NCBI GenBank assembly: GCA_020137815.1 | Contig: CM035352.1 | Location: 4,097,861 to 4,137,860 of the forward strand | DNA from: Hormiphora californensis | Taxonomy: Eukaryota > Ctenophora > Tentaculata > Cydippida > Pleurobrachiidae | Length of the DNA: 40,000 bases | Reading direction: 5' to 3' | Shown here: positions 16,838-27,169 of the stretch, in pieces | Numbering within the stretch: position 1 is the first letter of the stretch | Layout of the letters: every line of letters begins with the position of its first letter | Program-made: the position numbers and the translations under genes | The notes under the pieces: model-generated | What the model was told of the DNA's origin: nothing | The model's input: only the letters and a program-made list of their open reading frames with translations | The model's database searches: none

Positions 16838-19800
16838 AAAAAAACAGAGAGCTAGAGTTGTACAAGTCTCCACACAAGGCGGGCGCTCTTTAACGATACA
16901 TGGGGGAGAGAGCAGCACTATGCAAGTGTTTCACGTGGGAGCCATTACACTGCCATTGAGGGTCCCCAGGAACAAAGAGAGAAGGAGAGAGATCAGAGAG
17001 AAGAACCGGAGAAAATGAGAATAGTTACTGGTTAGGAGATAGAGAATGGGTGTAGGAGGGTTGTAACTATAGACAGGTCCCATATACATTTGCAGGGTGA
17101 TCAGAGAGATTGTGATTGGATTGGAAATAACAGACATACAAACATGAACATGACACACACAGACACACACACACACACACACTGAGAGGCAACTTTATTT
17201 TCCCACACTTTACTACCAGCCACACACCCTATTACTGCAGCTAGTACTACCTTGCGTTTCATGGGTCTAAAGAAGAGAGGGTGCAATAACTGGTAGACCT
17301 GATATTGGGGTAGTAAAGGGGTAGTAATGGGGGTAATAGTGGGGTAGTAATAGTGGGGTAAGAGTGGGGGTATTAGTGGGGTAGTAATGGGGTAATGGAG
17401 ATATACTCACCAGAGTCCGGTTACACCGCCCACTAGCTAACGCAGCAAACATATTTACACAAAATATTACTAGGATTTTGGGTGACAGCCAGTATGGGAT
17501 CAGTAATCAGGCCGTGTGTGTGTGTGTGTGTGCGACGCATGTGAGATGGAGTGGCTGCGCGGAGGGAGTATGGGGGTTGACACCGCGCGTTACAAATACG
17601 TCTTCAGAATATTGTGACATTGGCACAAGAGGTGGGGGAACTTGAACTGGATTTTCTCGTCAGAGTTCAGAATTCCGAAGGGTGAATTTATCAATTAAAA
17701 TAATAATTAAGTCGTAAGTTAACTAGTATCTGATTTTAACCGATTTAAAATTAATCCTACCGTTCCAAGGTCAGATCCGAAAGTGCTCTGTCGACGTTGT
17801 CTTGCTCCCTTCGCTTCTTCCTCAGCCCTCGCTTTCTCCAACTCTGCCTGTTGGTAAAGGAATTCCTCTTTCGTCAGCTTCTCCTTGGTATCTTCTAGCT
17901 GCTTTTCTAACTTTCTCTTTTCTCCACTACCCTGTTAAAGGGATGGATGGTTAAATTGCTTCTAATATGTAGGTAATTACCAGTATTAACAGTTGTGGCT
18001 GTTGTACTGGCTGGTACGGTGAGAGATGGTCGAGCAAGACAAAGTGGTTGTAAAACTTAGGTACTTAATTAGTAGCTAGGATAGTCTCCTCCTAATGTGT
18101 ACCTACCTTATAAATCTCAATATGAAAATCCTTCATTAGTTTCTCCATCTTTGTATCATATGAGGATCTGATCTGCCGGATTTCCTCAAATAATCCCTTG
18201 TTAGTGGTCTCTAATAGCCGCATATCAGACTCTAACTTTCTCTTGTCATTCTGCGGGGGAGACACAATGGTTATAATTGCTTGTTTTGTACAAACTCTTT
18301 TATTTTATTTTATATATATATGTTGTTCGCGGGCGGGGCGCGCGAAAAAACAGTCTAACCTGGCAAATAATTGCACTTTTAGCCAGTTAGCAAAAGTAGA
18401 AAAAAAAAGCTTGATTATATGAGAAGCTTCCCAATTCCCATTACAATATACATTGCATTGTACAATAATGTGATATTAGGGCAATTTCTCATTTGCCGCA
18501 TACGGCGTCTAGACGGCGTCGCACCGCCGTCTAGACGGTGTCTAGACGGTATACCGTCTGGACGGGTTTCGGTGAAATCAGCTAAAAACGGTACCGAAAT
18601 TGCTTGAGACGGGTTATAGACGGTATCAGACGGTCTCTAGACGGGTTATAGACGGTATCAGACGGTGTTGCGACGGTATCAGACGGTCTCTAGACGGTGT
18701 CTAGACGGTACCGTCCCGGTGTCTAGACGGTGTCTGGACGGTGTTTAGACGGTATCCGTCCGAAGTTGAGACGGCACGTCTGAAAATTGTACCAGACGTT
18801 GAGACGGACTTTTAGAACTCCGTCTGTATTTCAGACGGAGTTTTAAAAGTACGTCTCAACGCAGTCTAAAGGAAAATCGATGAAAGTACCGTCTAGACAA
18901 CGTCTCAACTGAAACCGGTCAACATACCGTCTAAACAACGTCTAGACAACGTCTAAACAGAATCTCGCGATTCAGTTTCAAATACCGTCTAGACAACTTC
19001 TCCAGCAATTTCGATACGAATACCGTCTAAACAACGTCTAGACAACGTCTCAAATAATGATGTCTAGACTCGACCGTTTTTGAAGACCATTCTGGATTAC
19101 CCATGCCAGTTGTTGGGCACGTCACGCCCCTCATGTTCGCGCGCCCCTTCGCGGGCAATGCCAGTTGGAATTAGTGGTAGATGTGTGCCTATTGAATGAA
19201 AATTACACATGTGTTTAACCAGCACAGTCGTACCGTGATGAATGTGTGCCTTTTTGATAATGAAAATGATGTACAGTTGGACCTCGATTTATTTGAAGTT
19301 GGGTACGAAAATTACCGGGAGGATAACCTTTCTCCGATATAGAAAATTCATGATATTTGGCATGGGGCCCCGATTTACCGGGCAAAACCCCTTTCCCGTC
19401 CCCGAGCATCGCGGTACGACTGTGCTGGTTAAACACATGTGTAATTTTCATTCAATAGGCACACATCTACCACTAATTCCAACTGGCATGGGTAATCCAG
19501 AATGGTCTTCAAAAACGGTCGAGTCTAGACATCATTATTTGAGACGTTGTCTAGACGTTGTTTAGACGGTATTCGTATCGAAATTGCTGGAGAAGTTGTC
19601 TAGACGGTATTTGAAACTGAATCGCGAGATTCTGTTTAGACGTTGTCTAGACGTTGTTTAGACGGTATGTTGACCGGTTTCAGTTGAGACGTTGTCTAGA
19701 CGGTACTTTCATCGATTTTCCTTTAGACTGCGTTGAGACGTACTTTTAAAACTCCGTCTGAAATACAGACGGAGTTCTAAAAGTCCGTCTCAACGTCTGG

Positions 19801-22234
19801 TACAATTTTCAGATGTGCCGTCTCAACTTCGGACGGATACCGTCTAGACACCGTCCAGACACCGTCTAGACACCGGGACGGTACCGTCTAGACACCGTCT
19901 AGAGACCGTCTGATACCGTCGCAACACCGTCTGATACCGTCTATAACCCGTCTAGAGACCGTCTGATACCGTCTATAACCCGTCTCAAGCAATTTCGGTA
20001 CCGTTTTTAGCTGATTTCACCGAAACCCGTCTAGACGGTATACCGTCTAGACACCGTCTAGACGGCGGTGCGACGCCGTATGCGGCAAATGAGAAATTGC
20101 CGTGATATTAGAATTCCTACCCCACCCGAATTATATATTACCTTGAGAATGGTCAAATCGAAGGCAAGTTTCTTTTTCTCAGCCGCGTGTTGGTTGCTCA
20201 ACTGTATGGTCAGATCACGTGACAATTGTTCTCTCAGATCGTAATAGTTGGCCTTCTCAGCTTCCAACTTGTTATTCATCTCCTGAAGAGGGGGGGGTGT
20301 TGGACAATGGACAGAGAGTCTTGGAGAGGGGGGGTTAGAAATGGAGACGGGGACAATTTTATAGAATTGGAGAGGGGAAAGAATTGATCTTCAGACAATG
20401 TCAGTTTAGTTTTAATTCACGGCAATACATTTTATAAAAATATTACTTATACTGTATTTAACCACCTACCCCGATTGTCTGATGTTTTTCCTTGCATAGC
20501 AACTTATATTTGATAATCTCATCCTCCTGCTTTTTCTTATCCTTCCTCAAATCTAACAACTGTCTCCGGAAGTCCTCTAGCTGCTCTACAAAGGCCATAT
20601 CGGATAGTTGTCCATCCCGGGTCAAAGAACCGTTCTCATTACTGCTCACACTGGCACGCCGGGACCTTGTTTGGCCTGGAATCAACACATGATTATATAG
20701 AAAGGTGGTAATTAATTTGTAACAAAATATAAATTCGAGAGTTTAGCTAGGATGTGCATTGTGCACCGAGCATGTATAACATTTAAGTGGTGAAACGCGT
20801 GGCCCGGATTCACATTATTTAAGGCCAGAGGGGGGGGGGTCGACGGGTTTTTTGGGGTGTTTTTTGAGGTATACGTTATATGAAAGCGCTGGGCAAGGCG
20901 GATCGATTAGAACAGACGTCATCGATGTTGCGCACACCGTTTGGCCAAAATTTGGGGGTTAACATTTGGCCTATAATGGATGTTAACCCCTATAAATCAG
21001 GATTGGTGGGGTCTAGAACATCCATCATTGTACCAAAGGCTTCGTCTTGTCTTGATACAACTTCCTGAAAAGTTTTATGTCGTTACTCCAACTACTTCTT
21101 GATTTTTTGGGGGTTTACAAAACATGCGGAAAAAGCCCTTTTTGCCTCTAATTTTGCTCTTTTTTGGGACATCCTGCCTCACTTCCTGAAATAACGGCTA
21201 GGACTCAGACCTTGCCGTTTGGCATATTTGTTCTAGAGACCGTGTTCTTCAAATTTGATGTAGCGATTTTTGATTAAGGCCCCCGTTCAAAAATTATAGG
21301 GGTTAACATTTGTTTTGTCCATGAAAATTTTATGTAAACCCCTATAATTTTTGAACGGGGGCCTTAATCAAAAATCGCTACATCAAATTTGAAGAATACG
21401 GTCTCTAGAACAACTATGCCAAACGGCAAGATCTGAGTCCTAGCCGTTATTTCAGGAAGTGAGGCAGGATGTCCCAAAAAAGAGCAAAATTAGAGGCAAA
21501 AAGGGCTTTTTCCGCATATTTTGTAAACCCCCAAAAAATCAAGAAGTAGTTGGAGTAACGACATAAAACTTTTCAGGAAGTTGTATCAAGACAAGACGAA
21601 GCCTTTGGTACAATGATGGATGTTCTAGACCCCACCAATCCTGATTTATAGGGGTTAACATCCATTATAGGCCAAATGTTAACCCCCAAATTTTGGCCAA
21701 ACGGTGCACGCAACATCGATGACGTCTGTTCTAATCGATCCGCCTTGCCCAGCGCTTTCATATAACGTATACCTCAAAAAACACCCCCAAAAACCCGTCG
21801 ACCCCCCCCCCCTCTGGCCTTAAACTGGAAGTGAGCTGTTATCTTACGTTTGAATATCTTCGAAGGCTCTTTGGAGTCCTCTGTAGAGCCTGGAAACAAG
21901 ACGCGATTATAAAAAAGCTAACAGAATTAGTATTCCATTTCTTGAAACTAACAACTTAAAAACCCCTATTTTTTGGGTGCCACCTGTCATTGTGGCGAGT
22001 ATGCTACGTTGGTGGAGCCCGCGCCCGTGGACGGCGATATTTAACAATCCATTGACTTTGTTATTTACCTGTTCTAAATGTTTTCCCGATAAAAAAAATA
22101 TATATAGAAACTAACAACCAAGCACACACTAACAAACACTAACCTGTAGAGGGCACGGGCGAGGCAGGAGGCCCGACAACATGGGTGGCTGGTGTCTTTA
22201 AAGAAGGGAGTCTCGAAACTCTCCTACCACTCAT
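16200..22234 (-). CDS. Coiled-coil protein or N-terminal part of the RIM-BP-like gene (exon span, copy 1)
   Basis: Seven exons join without a phase conflict to encode 327 residues: a basic, Ser/Pro-rich N-terminus (MSGRRVSRLPSLKTPATHVV...), then almost continuous coiled coil, ending in a Lys/Ser/Pro-rich stretch (AAKQDSPKDSPN) at a donor AAT|gtaagt. The start ATG (22234) has a good context (aagATGa). No stop follows the last exon, so the message continues. RIM-BPs do have N-terminal coiled coil, so this block may simply be the front of the gene at 5.9-13.7 kb; a separate coiled-coil gene with an unseen terminal exon remains possible. Two introns have been enlarged by DNA transposons (18480-20101 and 20823-21819). 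Five of the seven exons recur at 25.36-27.03 kb. Confidence 0.8.
16788..16838. repeat. Short GA-rich tract
   Basis: Imperfect GAGA/GATA units in the intron between exons 6 and 7. Confidence 0.8.
17290..17400. repeat. Degenerate G/T-rich minisatellite
   Basis: Irregular units of ggggtagtaatg about 10-15 bases long, in the intron between exons 6 and 7. Confidence 0.7.
17761..17931 (-). CDS. Coiled-coil block exon 6
   Basis: 57 codons, GSGEKRKLEKQLEDTKEKLT and onward to TFGSDLGT. Acceptor ctttaacag, donor ACG|gtagga, phase 0. A corrupted copy exists at 24402-24554. Confidence 0.87.
18107..18250 (-). CDS. Coiled-coil block exon 5 (copy 1)
   Basis: 48 codons, NDKRKLESDMRLLETTNKGL and onward to DFHIEIYK. 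Acceptor cccccgcag, donor AAG|gtaggt. Protein identical to the copy at 25355-25498. Confidence 0.9.
18470..20111. mobile_element. 1.62-kb foldback DNA transposon with 10-bp target duplication (MULE-like, non-autonomous)
   Basis: The element proper is 18480-20101, with the direct repeat gtgatattag at 18470-18479 and 20102-20111. Inverted arms of about 690-755 bases begin GGCAATTTCTCATTTGCCGC and end with the complement; a loop lies at 19236-19411. The left arm has an extra segment of about 55 bases near 19107-19165. The arms are packed with short units around GTCTAGACGGT. There is no transposase. A 9-11-bp duplication with long arms is typical of Mutator-like foldback elements, so that superfamily is inferred. 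The orthologous unoccupied site is at 25605-25614. It sits in the intron between exons 4 and 5. Confidence 0.9.
20142..20282 (-). CDS. Coiled-coil block exon 4 (copy 1)
   Basis: 47 codons, EMNNKLEAEKANYYDLREQL and onward to LAFDLTILK. Acceptor ctcttcag, donor AAG|gtaata, phase 0. Copy at 25648-25788. Confidence 0.9.
20470..20675 (-). CDS. Coiled-coil block exon 3 (copy 1)
   Basis: 206 bases. QTRSRRASVSSNENGSLTRD is a basic/Ser-rich stretch (RRAS resembles a basophilic kinase site), followed by coiled coil to KEKHQTIG. Acceptor attccag, donor GGG|gtaggt. Copy at 26272-26477. Confidence 0.9.
20819..21823. mobile_element. 1.0-kb foldback DNA transposon with TTAA target duplication
   Basis: The element proper is 20823-21819 (997 bases) between TTAA at 20819-20822 and 21820-21823. 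Arms of about 487 bases begin GGCCAGAGGGG and are nearly identical, with a spacer of about 22 bases (21310-21331). It has no coding capacity. TTAA duplication occurs in piggyBac and Kolobok superfamilies; the GGCC-ended termini do not decide between them. The empty site with one TTAA is at 26605-26608 in the second copy. It lies in the intron between exons 2 and 3. Confidence 0.9.
21848..21889 (-). CDS. Coiled-coil block exon 2 (copy 1)
   Basis: 42 bases encoding G-STEDSKEPSKIFK; acceptor gtttccag, donor AAAC|gtaaga. Phase 1 in, phase 1 out. Copy at 26640-26681. Confidence 0.85.
22144..22234 (-). CDS. Coiled-coil block first coding exon (copy 1)
   Basis: 91 bases from ATG, MSGRRVSRLPSLKTPATHVV and onward to SPVPST; donor ACAG|gttagt. 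Copy at 26935-27025, with silent change only. Confidence 0.85.
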
Positions 22235-22737
22235 CTTCTTTTCTTGGTCTCTCGAGCACCCTGCATTGTTTAACACGTCATCTCACTACACACAGAACAT
22301 ATTATATACCGGGTTAGTCTCAGAGAGAGAGAGAGAGTCTACAGAAACAATAAAGTTGGAAAATTAATCAAGAAGGAAAAAGTAACAAGGGGAGTGGCAA
22401 ACCTTTGAGTGAGCGACTGCACGAGAGGGTGGTTAGTTGTGAGTGAGAGAGCGTTGTGTGGTACTGTGTGTCTCTCCTGCCAAATAGGGCCTGATTATTC
22501 ATCTCGCATAGATGGAGAGAGAGAGGAAAAATGAGGGTAGTAAGAGAAAGGTGAAAATGATAGGGAAGATCTAAATAGCATCTCTGAGCATAGCAGCTTT
22601 GTGGATTGTGAAAATGAATACTTTAAAAGCGAAAAACACAATAGCACAAAGACTATGTTAGCAGAGGATGCAATCAATGCTCCTACATGATTATTCAGCA
22701 ATCATCATACATATTATAATAGCACATATAAACCTCC
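22235..22737. other. 5' flank of the coiled-coil gene, copy 1
   Basis: Presumed 5' UTR and promoter region. Closely matched by 27026-27558, apart from a GA run that is short here (about 22322-22336) and long in the second copy. No further exon recognised. Confidence 0.5.
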
Positions 22738-24229
22738 CTTGTCAGACAAGACGGCCCCGGGGCGAAGAGGAGGGGCTTTTATGAGCCCCCCCAAAAACCC
22801 CCATATAATAAATACACACATAATCTCCCATACTCAATGATTAAGTTGAAGTTGAAAACCCGGGCGGGGTGATTAGTGAACATGCCGGGCGGTTAAAACT
22901 TCCCACTTTCCCTGGTAGGGAAACCCGGAACACCCAAAAAACCTTGGCCCCTTTTTCCGGTGGGGGGAAAGGCAAGTAAAAACCCCCCCAAAAGGGCAAA
23001 TAATATGGGGGGGGGGTAAAAGGGACTTGGACGGTGAGGGGGGTTTGGGGGAGGGGGAAAGGGAAAAGCCAAAAAGCCTAACTAAGGAGGAAAAAAAAGA
23101 GAGGGAGAAAGGCGTAGGGGAAAAGGGAAGAGAGAGAGAGAGAGAGAGAGAGAAGGGAGAGAGAGAGAAGAGAGAGAGAGAAAAGGGAGAGAGAGGAAAA
23201 AGAAGAAGAGAGGGGAGAGAGGAAAAAGAGAGAGGAAGAGAGGGGGCGAAGAGAAAAGGGGAGGGGAGAAGGGAAGAGGAGAGAGGGAGAGGGAGAGAGA
23301 GAGAGAGGGGAAGGGGAGAGAGGGGGAGAGAGAAGAGATAGAAATTTGTTTGTAAATATAAAAGTTTAATCTTACGGGGAAAAGATAAGAGCTACGGTTC
23401 CATATGGGGGAAAAAAAAAAAAATGATGAATGAGAGAGGAGAGAGGGAAAAAAAACGCTAAAAAACCCGCACACGCACATTGCATATAATACACATGGCA
23501 CATTTATAACTTGAAATAGCGAGAATAAGCAGTGGACTTGTGTGGAGAGGACATGTTGAGGGAGTGAGCGTGTTAAAACAAAGATAGAGAGAGGAGAGAG
23601 CTAGAGTCTGTTAAAAATAAAGATAGAGGGAGGGAGAGGGAGAGGAGCGAGGGGAGGCACTGTGCCGAGAGGAGGAGGGATGGCGAGGGCATAGATAGTG
23701 AGGGAAGAGGGAAAACGACGAGCAGGGATGGAGAGGGAGAAATATCGATGATATAAATAGAGACTGAGAGATAGAAAGAGCAGTTAAGAAAGATAGATAG
23801 AGAGATAGAGAGAGAGGAGATAGCGAAAAAGAGGAAGAGAGGAGATGCGAGAGGAGAGAGAGAGGATGAGAGAGATAATGAGATAGAGCAGAGAAAGAGA
23901 GAGGAGAGAAGCGAAGAAGGAGATGAGTAGAGATGAAGAGATAAGAGAGATAGAGAGAAATGGAGAGAGACGGAGAGGAAGAGATTCAAAGTGGAGGATC
24001 CCTTATCCTCCAGAGGAGGATGATTTGAGAAGAGAAGAGGAGAGAAAAGAACGACAAAGAAACGAAGAGAGAAAGAAGGAAAGAGGAAGAGAGTGAAAGA
24101 AGAGAGAAGACAACCGTTGATTCTGAGAACGACGCGAGACGATCAGACGAGAAGAGAGAGAAACTACACAGTAAATGGGGCCTGTCCAGAAAAGTGCACC
24201 TAGAGCACTAAGTCCCAACCCCTTTTTTG
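22738..24229. repeat. Purine-rich, apparently low-quality 5' flank of copy 1
   Basis: Corresponds to 31.73-32.87 kb but with many homopolymer expansions and lost bases (runs of G, A and C). 23080-23340 and 23580-23980 are GA satellites. Serine/leucine or Arg/Glu-rich frames here are artefacts of the repeat. Confidence 0.7.
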
Positions 24230-24682
24230 GGGGGGGGAAGATGGAGTGGGGCGCGGAGGGAGTATGGGGGTTTGACACCCGCGTTACAAAACGTTTCGTT
24301 ATTGTGACTTTGCACAAGAGGGGGGGGAACAAACGGTTTTTCCCATAACTTCAGTAAAGGGGAATTTATCGTTTTTAAACCCGATTTAAAATTTAACACT
24401 TTCCCAAGGTCAGATCCGGGAAAGTGCTCTGTCGACTTTGTTTGCCCCCTTCGCTTTTCCTACCCTCGCTTTCCCCAATCTGCCTGGGTAAAGGAAATTC
24501 TCTTCGTCATTTCTCTTGGATTTGTGTTTTTCTAATTTTCTTTTCCCCACACCCGTTAAAGGGAATGGAGGGTTTTTAAATTGTTTAATATGGGGGAAAT
24601 TACCGTTTTAACTTTTGTGGTGTTGTTAGGGGGGCCGGGGTGAGAGATGGTCGGCAAGAAAAAGTGGCTGTAAAACTTAGGA
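24230..24682 (-). pseudogene. Degraded copy of the exon 6 region (second copy)
   Basis: Aligns base for base with 17.56-18.06 kb but with frequent 1-3 base losses and homopolymer changes. The exon-6 equivalent is about 24402-24554 and no longer reads. Either a dead duplicate or uncorrected sequencing error; the abrupt return to near-identity at 25.33 kb favours error. Confidence 0.7.
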
Positions 24683-25325
24683 AAATTGTTATTGGTTATA
24701 ACGCCCTGCACATTTTGGAGAAATATCACCCGGCGGAGCGGGCGATATGATAAACCCGAGGGAAAAAACTCATAACGCCAGCTTAAAAGTGCAATTTATT
24801 AACGAAAGATTCACCCAAAAAGGTTTGAAAATTTTCTTTTGTTTGGTACACACTGTCCAAAGAGAAAAAGAGTTGACACAACAAGGGGGCAAAATGGCGA
24901 CAAGAGAGAGAGAGACAAGAGAACAGGGAAACCCAATCTCTATTTAATTAGCACCCAATGTTGCTTGGGGGTGTGAGTGTATAGACATGCGGGATTTAAA
25001 AGGGAACATTTTAAAGGGGTTTTGAAATGATTTGGGTGTTCCCTCCTCTCGCTGTGTATATTTGTTGTTGAACTGAAATTTTGATGATGTTAAATATTTT
25101 TAGTTGTCAAATGTTTTGAAAAAAACTTGAAAGGGGATGTGTTTTTCCTTTCCCTTTCTTGAGGGGGGGTTAATGCTATAACACCTTTGGATCAAAAAAT
25201 ATCGCCCTCATACGTCGGGGCGATATATGCTATCTTCCCTTTCTCCCCAAGGGGTGTAGCTTTGCATATCGCCCCCGCGCGGGGCGCGATATACAGATAC
25301 ACACCGGTGTTATAGCACATATATG
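24683..25325. mobile_element. Hairpin-rich insertion specific to the second copy
   Basis: About 640 bases absent from the equivalent intron position in copy 1 (about 18065-18075). The ends are inverted: ggttataacgcc at left and ggtgttatagcac at right. The interior holds three hairpins of the form ATATCGCCC...GGGCGATAT. No coding sequence. Probably a MITE; the target duplication cannot be defined in this noisy stretch. Confidence 0.5.
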
Positions 25326-25354
25326 TAGCTAGGATAGTCTCCCCCAATGTGTAC

Positions 25355-27025
25355 CTTATAAATCTCAATATGAAAATCCTTCATTAGTTTCTCCATCTTT
25401 GTATCATATGAGGATCTGATCTGTCGGATTTCCTCAAATAATCCCTTGTTAGTGGTCTCTAATAGCCGCATATCCGACTCTAGCTTTCTCTTGTCATTCT
25501 GTGGGCGAGACACAATGGTTATTTGCACTTTTATCCAGTTAGCAAAAGTAGAAAAAAGCTTGATATGAGAAGCTTCCCAATTCCCATTTACATTGTACAA
25601 TAACGTGTTATTAGAATTCCTGCCCCACCCGAATTATATATTACAACCTTGAGAATGGTCAAATCGAAGGCAAGTTTCTTTTTCTCAGCCGCGTGTTGGT
25701 TGCTCAACTGTATGGTCAGATCACGTGACAACTGTTCTCTCAGATCGTAATAGTTGGCCTTCTCAGCTTCTAACTTGTTATTCATCTCCTGGAGAGGGGG
25801 GGGGGGGGGGTTTGAGAGGGGGGAGTTGGAGAAGGGGGGGGGTTGGAGAAGGGGGGGGGGGTTGGAGAATGGGGGGGGGGGGGTTTGGGAAGAAGGGGGG
25901 TTTGAGGAAGGGGGGGGGGGGTTGGAGAAGGGGGGTTTGGAGAAGGGGGTTGGAGAAGGGGGGGGGGGTTGGAGAGGGTGTTTGGAGAAGGGGGGTTTGG
26001 AGAAGGGGGGTTTGGAGAAGGGGGGGGTTTGGAGAAGGGGGTTTGGAGAAGGGGGGTTTGGAGAGTGGGGGTTTGGAGAAGGGGGGTTTGGAGAGTGGGG
26101 GTTTGGAGAATGGGGGTTTGGAGAAGGGGGGTTAGAAATGGAGACGGGGACAATTTTATAGAATTGGAGAGGGGAAAGAGTTTAATTGATCTTCAGACAA
26201 TGTCAGTTTAGTTTTAATTCACGGCAATATATTTTATGAAAATATTACTTTTACTAAATTTAACCACCTACCCCGATTGTCTGATGTTTTTCCTTGCATA
26301 GCAACTTATATTTGATAATCTCATCCTCCTGCTTTTTCTTATCCTTCCTCAAATCTAACAACTGCCTCCGGAAGTCTTCGAGCTGCTCTACAAAGGCCAT
26401 ATCGGATAGTTGCCCATCCCGGGTCAAAGAACCGTTCTCATTACTGCTCACACTGGCACGCCGGGACCTTGTTTGGCCTGGAATCAACACATGAGAGGTG
26501 GTAATTAATTTGTAACAAAATATAAATTCGAGAGTTTAGCTAGGATGTGCACCGGGCATGTATAACATTTAAGTGGTGAAACGCGTGGCACGGATTCACA
26601 TTATTTAAACTGGACTTAAGACGGGAGCTGTTATCTTACGTTTGAATATCTTCGAAGGCTCTTTGGAGTCCTCTGTAGAGCCTGGAAACAAGACGAGATT
26701 AAAAAAGCTAACAGAATTAGTATTTAATTTCTTGAAACTAACAACCTAACAATCCCTATTTTTTGGGTGCCACCTGTCATTGTGGCGAGTATGCTACGTT
26801 GGTGGAGCCCGCGCCCCGTGGACGGCGATATTTAACAATCCATTGACTTTATTATTTACCTGTTCTAAATGTTTTCCCGATAAAAAATGTATATATAGAA
26901 ACTAACAACCAAGCACACACTAACAAACACTAACCTGTAGAGGGCACGGGCGAGGCAGGAGGCCCGACGACATGGGTGGCTGGTGTCTTTAAAGAAGGGA
27001 GTCTCGAAACTCTCCTACCACTCAT
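25355..27025 (-). CDS. Second copy of coiled-coil exons 1-5 (exon span)
   Basis: Exons 25355-25498, 25648-25788, 26272-26477, 26640-26681 and 26935-27025 have exactly the lengths of their counterparts (144, 141, 206, 42, 91 bases), with canonical splice sites and essentially the same protein. Introns differ by the two missing transposons, a G-rich minisatellite and a deletion of about 100 bases. Exon 6 is ruined and exon 7 is absent. As genomic DNA it would be a 5' partial gene duplicate; as an assembly product it would be the other allele. Confidence 0.85.
25605..25614. other. Unoccupied target site of the 1.62-kb foldback element
   Basis: Single gtgttattag, one base different from the duplicated gtgatattag at 18470 and 20102, with matching flanks on both sides (tacaataa and aattcct). 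Confidence 0.9.
25789..26132. repeat. G-rich minisatellite (G-quadruplex-prone)
   Basis: About 25 units of ggggggtttggagaa and close variants, with G runs of 4-12. It lies in the intron between second-copy exons 3 and 4, next to the exon-4 acceptor. The matching intron in copy 1 has only a short G-rich stretch. Open frames through it encode Gly/Glu/Trp repeats and are artefacts. Confidence 0.95.
26605..26608. other. Unoccupied TTAA target of the 1.0-kb foldback element
   Basis: The context attatTTAAactgg has one TTAA; copy 1 has attatTTAA, then the element, then TTAAactgg. Confidence 0.9.
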
Positions 27026-27103
27026 CTTCTTTTCTTGGTCTCTCGAGCACCCTGCATTGTTTAACACGTCATCTCACTACACACAAAACACTACTGGGTT
27101 AGT

Positions 27104-27106
<3 letters not shown>

Positions 27107-27168
<62 letters not shown>
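27107..27168. repeat. (GA)n microsatellite, expanded relative to copy 1
   Basis: About 30 AG units upstream of the second-copy start codon; copy 1 has about 7-8 at the same position. Confidence 0.95.

Positions 27169-27169
<1 letters not shown>

Noticed and set aside
20880-21761. The same 62-residue protein encoded on both strands at 20880-21068 and 21573-21761
   Set aside because: It is the two arms of the TTAA foldback element read in opposite directions, not a gene pair.
25725-26211. Gly/Trp/Glu-repeat and Pro-repeat frames
   Set aside because: Translations of the G-rich minisatellite in an intron.
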